Shown here: one piece after another, positions 7,086-13,155 of the stretch | Layout of the letters: every line of letters starts with the position of its first letter | Numbering within the stretch: the first letter of the stretch is position 1 | Notes under the pieces: generated by a model | What the model was told of the DNA's origin: nothing | Seen by the model: only the letters and a program-made list of their open reading frames with translations | Databases searched by the model: none | Assembly (NCBI GenBank): GCA_900547755.1 | Contig: URIC01000051.1 | Coordinates: forward strand, 1 to 13,155 | Direction of reading: 5' to 3' | From: an uncultured Bacteroidales bacterium | GTDB lineage: Bacteria; Bacteroidota; Bacteroidia; Bacteroidales; Muribaculaceae | DNA length: 13,155 bases | Translations under genes and position numbers: made by a program

Positions 7086-8834
7086 TTATATAACTGAATC
7101 GTTCTGTGTTGCAGAAAGTCCCTTTACGTTCCGTCGGAATATGGAAGGAGCGACACCTGTTTTCTGTTTGAACAAGGTGTAGAAACTGGAAGTGGCGCAG
7201 AAACCGACACTGAAGCAGATGCTTTTCAGCGGCTCGTCGTTGCCGGGGTCGGACAGCAGCCGGATAGCTTCGTTTATACGGTAAGAATTTATGAACAGGG
7301 GGAAAGATACTCCGGAAATTTCGTTGACTATTTGCGACAGGTATGTGCGGTTTGTGCCGAGTATGGAGGCACACTTTTCCAACGACAGGTCTTTGTCGCG
7401 GTATATATGTTCTTCCTCTAAAAGTTTCGTAAGGGTTGCGAAGAGTTCGTTGCGTCGCCCTTCGGTTATGGACGACTTGTTTTGCTGGGTTTCGGACTGC
7501 TTCATGGCTTCTTCGAGCTGTAGCCTCAGGTTCCTTTCGGTCTGAAGGTTTTCCAGATACCGGCGAACTGTCTCTTTGTCAGCCCGCATACGGTTCCGGA
7601 CACGCCTCCATATTATTATTCCGGCTACTATAATTATTACCAAGAGAGCAGAAATGCTGACTATAATCCAGTTACGGCGCATCATCTGCAACTGTTGGGC
7701 GGCGTTTTTCCTTTTTTCCTCGGAAACGCGGTAACGCAGGTCCAGGATGGCGAACTCCTTGCTGTTGGCTTCGCTTGCCAGACTGTCCGAAGCCTCGTGA
7801 AAGAGCTTGAAGTATTCCAGAGCCTTGGGATAGTTCCCCAAATTTTCCTCGCAGATGGACAGAAATTGGTAAATATGAGTGTCGAATATCTTTATATTGT
7901 AGGCTTTGGATAGGTTCAGGGTTTTGTTCAGCTCGGTCAAGGCTTCTCGGTACTTGCCGTTCCGTAGGAGATGACTTGCGTAGCTCATACGGGCGTAGAG
8001 CAGGTCGTAGCGCGAAGTCTGTGGGTTCGCGGCAAAACTTTTCAGATAGAAGGTCTCGGCCATTTTATCGTTGCCCATAGCGGAATAGATGTCACCGTAG
8101 AAAGAGTCAAGGTAAGACATTTCGGATTCCATCTGTAGTGTTCCGGCTATCTCTGTCGCTTCGTCCAGATATTGCAGCGCTTGTTCGAATTTGTTCTCGT
8201 TATACAGATAATTGGCATAGTTGCAGGCGCTTATGTATAAATTGGACTGAGAGCCTGTTTTTTTTGACTTGTTGTAAGCCTCGGTTACAAAGCCGAGGCC
8301 CGAATTGTCTCGTTTTCTGAAATAGATGCTGGCCAGCATATTGAGGGCGGTTATTTCAGCTTTTTCCATTTTCAGATTGCGTGCGGCGTCCAGTTCCTTA
8401 TAGGCGTATAGCGAAGCCTGGGCGAATTGGTTGCCGAGGAAGTGATAATACAGCCCCACCGGGTGGCAGAGGTATATTAACGCCTCGTAGTCCTTGCGCT
8501 TTTCTGCGTCTTCAATCAGTTCCTGGATGTGTCCGATTCGTGCGGTGATGTCGGTGGTGTCATGCACGCAAATCAAACTGCGCAGAATGAAAGTCTCACC
8601 TATGTTCTTGGCATCCTCCGAGCCTTCGGCCTCGCCCATTTGTCTGAGTCTGAGTCCGTTCTGTTTCATTTTGTCGTACTTGCGCAGGTCAGCTGAGTTT
8701 TCGCAATCGCGGAGTAAAGCTCTTGCGGATTCTGACAATCGGGCGCCCATGGCATCGTGTGTTCCCGACAACCAGAGTATTGCCGGCAGAATCAGGTATG
8801 CAAGTCTTTTATATGTAAAGATAAATGTTGGCAT
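7086..8834 (-). CDS. TPR-transmembrane-AraC family sensor/regulator
   Basis: A 582-residue protein with the layout common in Bacteroidota: an N-terminal signal or membrane segment (about residues 10-30, LAYLILPAILWLSG), a periplasmic array of tetratricopeptide-like helical repeats (about 40-375, with motifs such as ASIYFRKRDN, YGDIYSAMGNDKMAETFY and ENLGNYPKALEYFK), one transmembrane helix (about 388-410, NWIIVSISALLVIIIVAGII), a cytoplasmic coiled coil (about 415-455), and a C-terminal AraC-type helix-turn-helix domain (about 480-577; first helix-turn-helix LEKCASILGTNRTYLSQIV, second SICFSVGFCATSSFYTLFKQKTGVAP). It probably senses a periplasmic signal and binds DNA from the membrane. It lies upstream of, and in the same direction as, the T9SS-cargo operon, 160 bp apart, so it may regulate that operon, the divergent gene, or itself (inference). 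The start is the only Met before the signal sequence. Confidence 0.9.
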   Translation of the reverse strand: MPTFIFTYKRLAYLILPAILWLSGTHDAMGARLSESARALLRDCENSADLRKYDKMKQNGLRLRQMGEAEGSEDAKNIGETFILRSLICVHDTTDITARIGHIQELIEDAEKRKDYEALIYLCHPVGLYYHFLGNQFAQASLYAYKELDAARNLKMEKAEITALNMLASIYFRKRDNSGLGFVTEAYNKSKKTGSQSNLYISACNYANYLYNENKFEQALQYLDEATEIAGTLQMESEMSYLDSFYGDIYSAMGNDKMAETFYLKSFAANPQTSRYDLLYARMSYASHLLRNGKYREALTELNKTLNLSKAYNIKIFDTHIYQFLSICEENLGNYPKALEYFKLFHEASDSLASEANSKEFAILDLRYRVSEEKRKNAAQQLQMMRRNWIIVSISALLVIIIVAGIIIWRRVRNRMRADKETVRRYLENLQTERNLRLQLEEAMKQSETQQNKSSITEGRRNELFATLTKLLEEEHIYRDKDLSLEKCASILGTNRTYLSQIVNEISGVSFPLFINSYRINEAIRLLSDPGNDEPLKSICFSVGFCATSSFYTLFKQKTGVAPSIFRRNVKGLSATQNDSVI

Positions 8835-8842
8835 ATTATTGA

Positions 8843-8874
8843 CAAAGGTACGGATTATTTTTTATTCAAACAAA
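8843..8874 (-). promoter_or_regulatory. Candidate promoter of the TPR-AraC regulator gene
   Basis: On the minus strand TACCTTTG (8850-8843) fits the Bacteroidota -7 box TAnnTTTG exactly. TTTG occurs 20 bases upstream (8874-8871), with a second TTTG directly after it. The -7 box ends only 8 bases before the ATG, so the transcript would have a leader of just a few bases if this is the start used. Confidence 0.65.
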
Positions 8875-8930
8875 TATTGTTTTAAATGGCTTTATTCTGT
8901 AGAGTCAACAGGCAATTATACAGCTTCTTA

Positions 8931-8961
8931 TTTGTGGTTTCGTTTGTTTTTGTTAAATTTG
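8931..8961 (+). promoter_or_regulatory. Candidate promoter of the small secreted protein gene
   Basis: TTTG (8931-8934), 19 bases, then TAAATTTG (8954-8961): both elements of the Bacteroidota housekeeping promoter match perfectly at usual spacing. The expected transcript start near 8967 leaves a leader of about 28 bases before the ATG at 8996. It is divergent from the promoter at 8843-8874. Confidence 0.75.
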
Positions 8962-8995
8962 TGGCATTGTTTAATTGAAATGTATTCAGTGATTT

Positions 8996-9424
8996 ATGAT
9001 TAGACGTATTTTGTTATCGGTTATTTCGTTTTTTGCGGTTTCGGCGGTTGCTGATGCCGTCGTGCTTTTCCCGTTTTTCGGAGACCTCGCTCCCGACTAC
9101 GAAGTCGTTTGTCGGCTGGATGACGGCAAAGGACATGAGCAGATTGTTTATAGAGGTAAGTCCGGCTGGGGCGGTTTTAATGATTGCGTCGGTTTTATGG
9201 ACGATGTCATTCCGGAGGGTGTCTCCAAGTCGAATGAAGGGCTATATGCCGTAGTGTACAAATCAGCGTTTCATGAGGAACAGATTGACGTTATAGATAC
9301 GGATAATGCGGTGAGTGCCGTCTACATCGTTGCCGGCGACAACGGGTTGTATATATATTATTCGGAGTCAAGCGGAACACAGCAGAAGGAATGGCAGTCC
9401 GATATTCTCGGCGGCCGTATGTGA
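8996..9424 (+). CDS. Small secreted protein of unknown function
   Basis: A 142-residue protein I do not recognise. Residues 1 to about 20 look like a signal peptide (MIRRILLSVISFFAVSAVADA). The mature part is acidic and beta-rich, with two Cys residues (VVCRLDD and FNDCVGF) that could form a disulfide, and aromatic stretches such as GLYAVVYKSAF and GLYIYYSES. There is no lipobox, no membrane segment after the signal and no T9SS tail, so a periplasmic location is most likely. It is transcribed alone from a well-matched promoter, divergent from the TPR-AraC regulator, which could control it. Its stop lies 15 bp from the convergent acetyltransferase stop. The leader peptide, good promoter and full-length frame support a real gene. 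Confidence 0.75.
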   Translation: MIRRILLSVISFFAVSAVADAVVLFPFFGDLAPDYEVVCRLDDGKGHEQIVYRGKSGWGGFNDCVGFMDDVIPEGVSKSNEGLYAVVYKSAFHEEQIDVIDTDNAVSAVYIVAGDNGLYIYYSESSGTQQKEWQSDILGGRM

Positions 9425-9439
9425 CTTGCCTTGTCGTAT

Positions 9440-9931
9440 TCAGAGGATTAGCTGGAGGTCCGTTACATCCAGCGGCCGGTCGAATTTTGTAGCTACGCCG
9501 GTGAAAGCCGAGACTTGAATGAATCCGAGTGATTTGTGGAAGTATATGCTTTCCCGGTTGGTTGATGTGATACAGGCAATCAACGCTTTGCAGCCACGGT
9601 AGCGGCACTCTTTTTCGAGGGCTTTCATCAGCTCTCTGCCTATTCCTTGCCGTTTGGCTTCCGGTTCTATGTAAATGGTCGTTTCCAAAGTCCGGGCGTA
9701 GGCTGAAAGTCCTTTCCATCTGTGCGCATAGCAGAAGCCGGATATCCGGCCATTCGCGGATTCGGCCACAAACCAGGGATATGATTCGGTAATAAGGGCT
9801 ATACGGGCTTGCATTTGTCGTACAGTCAGGGGATTGACCTCAAAGGAGATGTCGGTGTGAATGACGAATGGATTATAGATGCGGCATATCTGCGCGGCGT
9901 CGTCCGGGTTGACAGGTCTGATTGTGAACAT
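9440..9931 (-). CDS. GNAT-family N-acetyltransferase, phosphinothricin-acetyltransferase-like
   Basis: A 163-residue single-domain GNAT enzyme, which transfers acetyl from acetyl-CoA to an amine. The opening (MFTIRPVNPDDAAQICRIYN, then TDISFE) is typical of the phosphinothricin/methionine-sulfone acetyltransferase-like branch. Motif A for acetyl-CoA binding is RQGIGRELMKAL (about residues 94-105), preceded by the TTIYIEPEAK strand. The C-terminal motif is NRESIYFHKSLGF. The substrate cannot be read from sequence; small amino-acid analogues are usual in this branch. It starts 12 bp after the stop of the DUF5686 gene on the same strand and has no promoter of its own that I can see, so it is probably the second gene of that operon. 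Length is normal for the family. Confidence 0.88.
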   Translation of the reverse strand: MFTIRPVNPDDAAQICRIYNPFVIHTDISFEVNPLTVRQMQARIALITESYPWFVAESANGRISGFCYAHRWKGLSAYARTLETTIYIEPEAKRQGIGRELMKALEKECRYRGCKALIACITSTNRESIYFHKSLGFIQVSAFTGVATKFDRPLDVTDLQLIL

Positions 9932-9943
9932 ATCGGGGTAAAG

Positions 9944-12499
9944 TCAGAAGGTGAAATGCAGCTGTACGCGGATGCCGCCTTTGTCGACGTTGGGGGTGTC
10001 GCGGTATGTGAGCCTCCAGACGTAGTCTACACGCAGGATAGTGAGGATATTGTCTATGCCTACGCCTACTTCCATATAGGGCATCTTCTTCATTGGTGTG
10101 GCGAAAGAGTCGAAGGGGAAACGGAAGAGGTCGTTATGTAGCTCCGGATTGTTCTTGTCCGAGAGTTTGCCATACAGGCCACGGAAGGAGACCACCTCCC
10201 GGAGACGCAGGTATTTGACGAATGGAATACGGTTGAAGAGAGCGCCGTTGGCCCAGTATGTAAGGTCCCAGCTCAGGTATTGGTCATTGGCGAACTCCAT
10301 GGCGTTCATCAGGGCGTAGCTTTCCGGCTGAATAGTGTATGACAGGTTGGCGTTTGGCCACATAAGTGCGGGGTATTGCACTTGACTCCAGATTTTTCCG
10401 GCTTTAAGGATTATATCCGTATATCCGAAGGCGGAGAACCAGAAGCGTTTCTGCACCGAGAACTCAGTCTTGTTCATAGTGAAGTCGCTGCCGAACATTC
10501 CCTTGGGACCGTATTCGTGAGTCATCTGGAATACGGGTGCGTCCAGGTTGATGGGTATTCGTTGTGTCTTGGTCTGATAGAATGTCTCGCCGGGAGCGTA
10601 GCGCAGCGTGAGAGTGAAGGCGGCCTCGGTGAAGCGCTTGAAACAGTCTCCGTAACCGTTTTCAAAGGGGAGCCAGCGGGTTGCCTCTTGAATCTCGTGT
10701 TTGAAACCGACATCTAAAGAGAAACCTCCCCGGCGTTCCATCTTATAGTTGAGCGAGGTAAGGCGACGGTAAGTGACCTTGTTGTCGGGTTTGCGTTTCC
10801 AGGAGAGAAAAATGTTGTCCTGGTTGGTGAAGAGGTAATGCTGTCCGAGCTGGTCAAGGTCGTAGTTGTGTGCCAGGCGGATGGAATGGATGGGAAATTC
10901 CCGGGAATGGTATTTCTTTTCGTTGAAGGAATATTCCACCTCGGCGCCATATTTAAACTTCTTGTCGCGACAGCCGTAAGCGACATAACCGCGTGTGAAC
11001 CAATGCTTGGAGAGGTTGGCTGTGGTCATGCCTCCGATTCGGAAACGCGCGCCCTCGGCAGTGTTCGCGGATATGGCGGTGTTCATGGGTCCGAAGTCGA
11101 ATTTTGAGTCTTTGCCGGTTTTGATATATCCGCTCACGAGGACGGTGACCACCTTCTCTGTCCAGTAGAAGACAGGTCCCTGCCGCAGGCGGGCGAGCAG
11201 CTTTTTCATGGCCTGCTCGTTCTCCTTTATGGGCATCTGCCGGTTGTCATGCCAGTACTGTTCCGGCTGTACGGCGGCGAAGTCGTCCACGAATTTTGTG
11301 CCGTCCTTGTTGAAGTATCTGGCGAGTTCCTTTTCCGGCTCGGCGAATGAAAAATCTTTGTATCCGGTCTGACGACGCGCATACAGGCCCTGGGTACCCG
11401 GGATAATCTCGAACTCTACGGTCATGTCATCGCTCACCTTGAGGCGGGAGCCATCTTCGGCCTTCTCGAAGTTCTGGACTATGTATATGTTCTTGACATA
11501 GTTCAGATTTATGGCTTTTGGCACGTTAAGGACTATCTTCTTGATAAATAGGGTGCTGTCCTGAACTGGAATATAGAGACGTCCGGTGAAGCCGAATGAC
11601 TCGCGGTTGTGGGGCGAGAAACTCAGTTCCAGACAACGCTCGCCCATAAGGGGGACGGTATCAAGGTAGAATTTGTAGTAATTAGCGGCTATGTTGCTGA
11701 GCGGACTCACAAAACGGTTCTGCATCATCGTGATGTCGTTTTGGAAAATATCCACTTCGCGGAACACATCCTCCAGGAAGCGCTGGATGCTCTCTTCGTC
11801 GGCCACCTCGTCTATGCCGCTGCGTTTTATGCCGGCAATATATTCCTTATGCTTGTCTCCCTCCTTGCGGAAGAGTACCTTGCTGGATTTTTCTTTAACG
11901 GAGATGGGAAGGATGGGCTTGCCGGAGACTTCGGAAGTGTCTATGAAGTCGTAAATGAAGTCGAATTTCTTTGTAATCCAGCTGCTGTTGCGGTCGGGAT
12001 AGAAGTCGTTGAGGGCCATGACTATCTTCTCGTACTTGCTGTAGGAGTAGAAGTCATGGTTTTCAGGGTTGTATTCCGGGTGTGTGGCGCGTATTCGTTC
12101 CATCAGGGCCACGGCCGGGTTGTTCTTTTTGCTGTATTTTTCTTTTTTAGGCTTCACTACCACTTCCTCCAGCAGGGTCTCCGAGGGGCGCAGCTTTATA
12201 TTCAGTCTGTTGTGCTTGCCTTTCTTTACGAAGATATTTTTAGGCACATACCCCATTACGCTGACCTGGAGGCTTGTGAAGTTGGTGGAAGTGGAGAGGG
12301 AGAAATGGCCGTTGATGTCAGAGGCGACGCCGGATGTGCTGCCTTTGAGGAAGATGTTGGCATACGGCAACGCCTCTCCGGTAATGGAGTCGGTCACCGT
12401 ACCCTCGATAGAGGTAACGGGATACTGTCTGTTCTGCGCGGAGAGAGAAAACGGCAGCGATACTGCCAGGAATAATAGTATAAAAAGAAGCCTGCGCAT
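9944..12499 (-). CDS. DUF5686 / carboxypeptidase-regulatory-like domain outer-membrane protein
   Basis: An 851-residue protein. Residues 1-21 are a signal peptide (MRRLLFILLFLAVSLPFSLSA, then Q). Residues about 28-105 form a CarboxypepD_reg-like beta-sandwich (SIEGTVTDSITGEALPYANI, then FLKGSTSGVASDINGHFSL), the same plug-side domain seen at the front of SusC-type TonB-dependent receptors. The segment LLEEVVVKP follows, then a long DUF5686 region from about 130 to the end. The C-terminal half has alternating beta-strand patterns, and the protein ends in Phe (VQLHFTF), typical of BAM-inserted outer-membrane beta-barrels. No TonB-dependent plug is evident, so it is not a classical SusC receptor. 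Function is unknown for the family; a role in the cell envelope is inferred. It is the first gene of an operon with the GNAT gene and diverges from the CYTH gene. The ATG is followed directly by the signal sequence, which supports the start. Confidence 0.9.
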   Translation of the reverse strand: MRRLLFILLFLAVSLPFSLSAQNRQYPVTSIEGTVTDSITGEALPYANIFLKGSTSGVASDINGHFSLSTSTNFTSLQVSVMGYVPKNIFVKKGKHNRLNIKLRPSETLLEEVVVKPKKEKYSKKNNPAVALMERIRATHPEYNPENHDFYSYSKYEKIVMALNDFYPDRNSSWITKKFDFIYDFIDTSEVSGKPILPISVKEKSSKVLFRKEGDKHKEYIAGIKRSGIDEVADEESIQRFLEDVFREVDIFQNDITMMQNRFVSPLSNIAANYYKFYLDTVPLMGERCLELSFSPHNRESFGFTGRLYIPVQDSTLFIKKIVLNVPKAINLNYVKNIYIVQNFEKAEDGSRLKVSDDMTVEFEIIPGTQGLYARRQTGYKDFSFAEPEKELARYFNKDGTKFVDDFAAVQPEQYWHDNRQMPIKENEQAMKKLLARLRQGPVFYWTEKVVTVLVSGYIKTGKDSKFDFGPMNTAISANTAEGARFRIGGMTTANLSKHWFTRGYVAYGCRDKKFKYGAEVEYSFNEKKYHSREFPIHSIRLAHNYDLDQLGQHYLFTNQDNIFLSWKRKPDNKVTYRRLTSLNYKMERRGGFSLDVGFKHEIQEATRWLPFENGYGDCFKRFTEAAFTLTLRYAPGETFYQTKTQRIPINLDAPVFQMTHEYGPKGMFGSDFTMNKTEFSVQKRFWFSAFGYTDIILKAGKIWSQVQYPALMWPNANLSYTIQPESYALMNAMEFANDQYLSWDLTYWANGALFNRIPFVKYLRLREVVSFRGLYGKLSDKNNPELHNDLFRFPFDSFATPMKKMPYMEVGVGIDNILTILRVDYVWRLTYRDTPNVDKGGIRVQLHFTF

Positions 12500-12541
12500 T
12501 TATTGCGTTTATAGTCGTATTTTTTTGTAAATTTGCGAGTG

Positions 12542-12549
12542 CAAAGTTA
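12542..12549 (-). promoter_or_regulatory. Candidate -7 box of the DUF5686-GNAT operon
   Basis: TAACTTTG on the minus strand fits TAnnTTTG exactly, about 42 bases before the DUF5686 start codon, giving a leader of roughly 36 bases. No good TTTG is present 19-21 bases further upstream, so only the -7 half is supported. Confidence 0.45.
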
Positions 12550-12614
12550 AACATTTTTGGTAACATGGCATTGTTCTAAAATTCGTAATTGTTTTTTTAT
12601 AACACTTATAAAAT

Positions 12615-13055
12615 ATGAGCATTGAGATTGAACACAAGTATTTGGTAGTTTCAGATGTATATAGACAGATGTCAAAAGGTTCGTGCCGAATCCGTCAGGG
12701 GTATTTGTGCAGGGAGCCTGAGCGGACCGTGCGCGTGCGTGTGAAGGACGAAAAGGCCTATCTGACTGTAAAGGGGATTACGAGAGGGGATAAACGAGCC
12801 GAATTCGAGTATGAGATTCCTTACAGCGATGTGGAAGAGATGCTCAGACTATGTGTCGGGGGAATTATAGACAAGACTCGCTATTATGTGGAGTTCGGGG
12901 GTAATTTATGGGAGGTCGACGAGTTCCACGGAGGACACGAAGGCCTTGTGGTGGCGGAGATTGAGCTGCCCGTGAGTACCCATGACTACTTATTGCCATC
13001 CTTTGTGGGTGAGGAGGTGACGGGAAACCCGGCATATTACAATTCCAATCTTTAG
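12615..13055 (+). CDS. CYTH-domain protein (triphosphate tunnel metalloenzyme family)
   Basis: A 146-residue protein covering one CYTH domain. It begins MSIEIEHKYLV, giving the diagnostic ExExK signature (Glu4, Glu6, Lys8) that binds metal and triphosphate in the tunnel. Further tunnel-type residues are RIRQGYL, RTVRVRVKDEKAYLTVKG, the alternating FEYEI strand, DKTRYYV, WEVDEFHG and VVAEIELP. Small bacterial CYTH proteins of this type are usually inorganic triphosphatases, for example the Clostridium thermocellum enzyme, so hydrolysis of inorganic triphosphate is the best guess; adenylate cyclase or thiamine-triphosphatase activity is possible in the superfamily. It is cytosolic, with no signal peptide. 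It stands alone, divergent from the DUF5686 gene with a 115-bp spacer. No clear promoter pair or Shine-Dalgarno sequence is visible upstream; the leader is very AT-rich. Confidence 0.9.
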   Translation: MSIEIEHKYLVVSDVYRQMSKGSCRIRQGYLCREPERTVRVRVKDEKAYLTVKGITRGDKRAEFEYEIPYSDVEEMLRLCVGGIIDKTRYYVEFGGNLWEVDEFHGGHEGLVVAEIELPVSTHDYLLPSFVGEEVTGNPAYYNSNL

Positions 13056-13058
13056 ATA

Positions 13059-13115
13059 CGCTGAATTTGATATGACTATGTTAATCCATTTCAGTATTCC
13101 CGTAACTATTCAGCG
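13059..13115. repeat. 8-bp inverted repeat downstream of the CYTH gene
   Basis: CGCTGAAT (13059-13066) and ATTCAGCG (13108-13115) are perfectly complementary with a 41-base gap. It begins 4 bases after the CYTH stop codon. No T-run follows on the right, so it is not a standard terminator; it could be a weak long-loop structure or chance. Confidence 0.35.
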
Positions 13116-13155
13116 AAAGGAAAAGCAATAAAGAGTCGCCTCGTCTAATTAAACG

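Noticed and set aside
11609..12475. A 288-codon open frame on the plus strand opposite the DUF5686 gene
   Set aside because: Fully antisense to a well-supported gene, no domain, no promoter or leader features; composition reflects the complementary codons.
9944..12499. SusC-type TonB-dependent receptor
   Set aside because: It shares the N-terminal carboxypeptidase-regulatory-like domain but has no plug domain signature, no SusD neighbour, and the rest fits DUF5686.
1..13155. CRISPR array, tRNA, rRNA, phage or defence genes
   Set aside because: No regularly spaced repeats, no cloverleaf or rRNA-like sequence, and no gene with such a signature was seen on either strand.

Overview
The window looks like chromosomal DNA from a Bacteroidota species, most likely a gut Bacteroidales; family level (for example Muribaculaceae) is only a guess. 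The grounds are: candidate promoters matching the Bacteroidota pattern TTTG-N19/20-TAnnTTTG, little visible Shine-Dalgarno sequence, proteins with C-terminal tails resembling type IX secretion (T9SS) sorting signals, a TPR-transmembrane-AraC regulator, a DUF5686/carboxypeptidase-regulatory-like outer-membrane protein, and an ISAon1-like insertion sequence.

Layout. Bases 1-34 are a rho-independent terminator of a gene left of the window. Bases 136-1551 are a complete ISAon1-like element with 20-bp terminal inverted repeats (19/20 match) and a possible 4-bp target duplication (TATG). Its N-terminal ORF is intact, but the catalytic ORF has an in-frame TAA and an apparent D-to-N change at a catalytic position, so this copy is probably dead. 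A roughly 290-bp stretch with no recognisable gene follows, then a strong hairpin terminator (1843-1879) that ends a leftward two-gene operon (6925 to 1899). That operon encodes a 1083-residue modular surface protein (Ig-like/HYDIN-type domains, a duplicated 246-residue module, a cleaved-adhesin/choice-of-anchor-J domain and a T9SS-like tail) and, overlapping it by ATGA, a 592-residue Omp28-like protein with a thioredoxin-type CPNC motif and a similar tail.

Upstream in the same direction is a TPR-TM-AraC regulator (7086-8834), divergent from a small secreted protein of unknown function (8996-9424). The two have separate candidate promoters in a 161-bp spacer. Next come a leftward pair, a DUF5686 outer-membrane beta-barrel protein (9944-12499) followed 12 bp later by a GNAT acetyltransferase (9440-9931), and finally a divergent CYTH-domain protein (12615-13055).

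Working together: the clearest functional unit is the pair of putative T9SS cargo proteins, with a membrane-anchored AraC-type regulator next door that could control them (inference from position only). The other genes look like ordinary accessory or housekeeping genes. I see no CRISPR array, tRNA, rRNA, phage or defence island. The observations most worth a second look are the internal duplication in the 1083-residue protein, its translational coupling to the CPNC protein, and the double lesion in the transposase.
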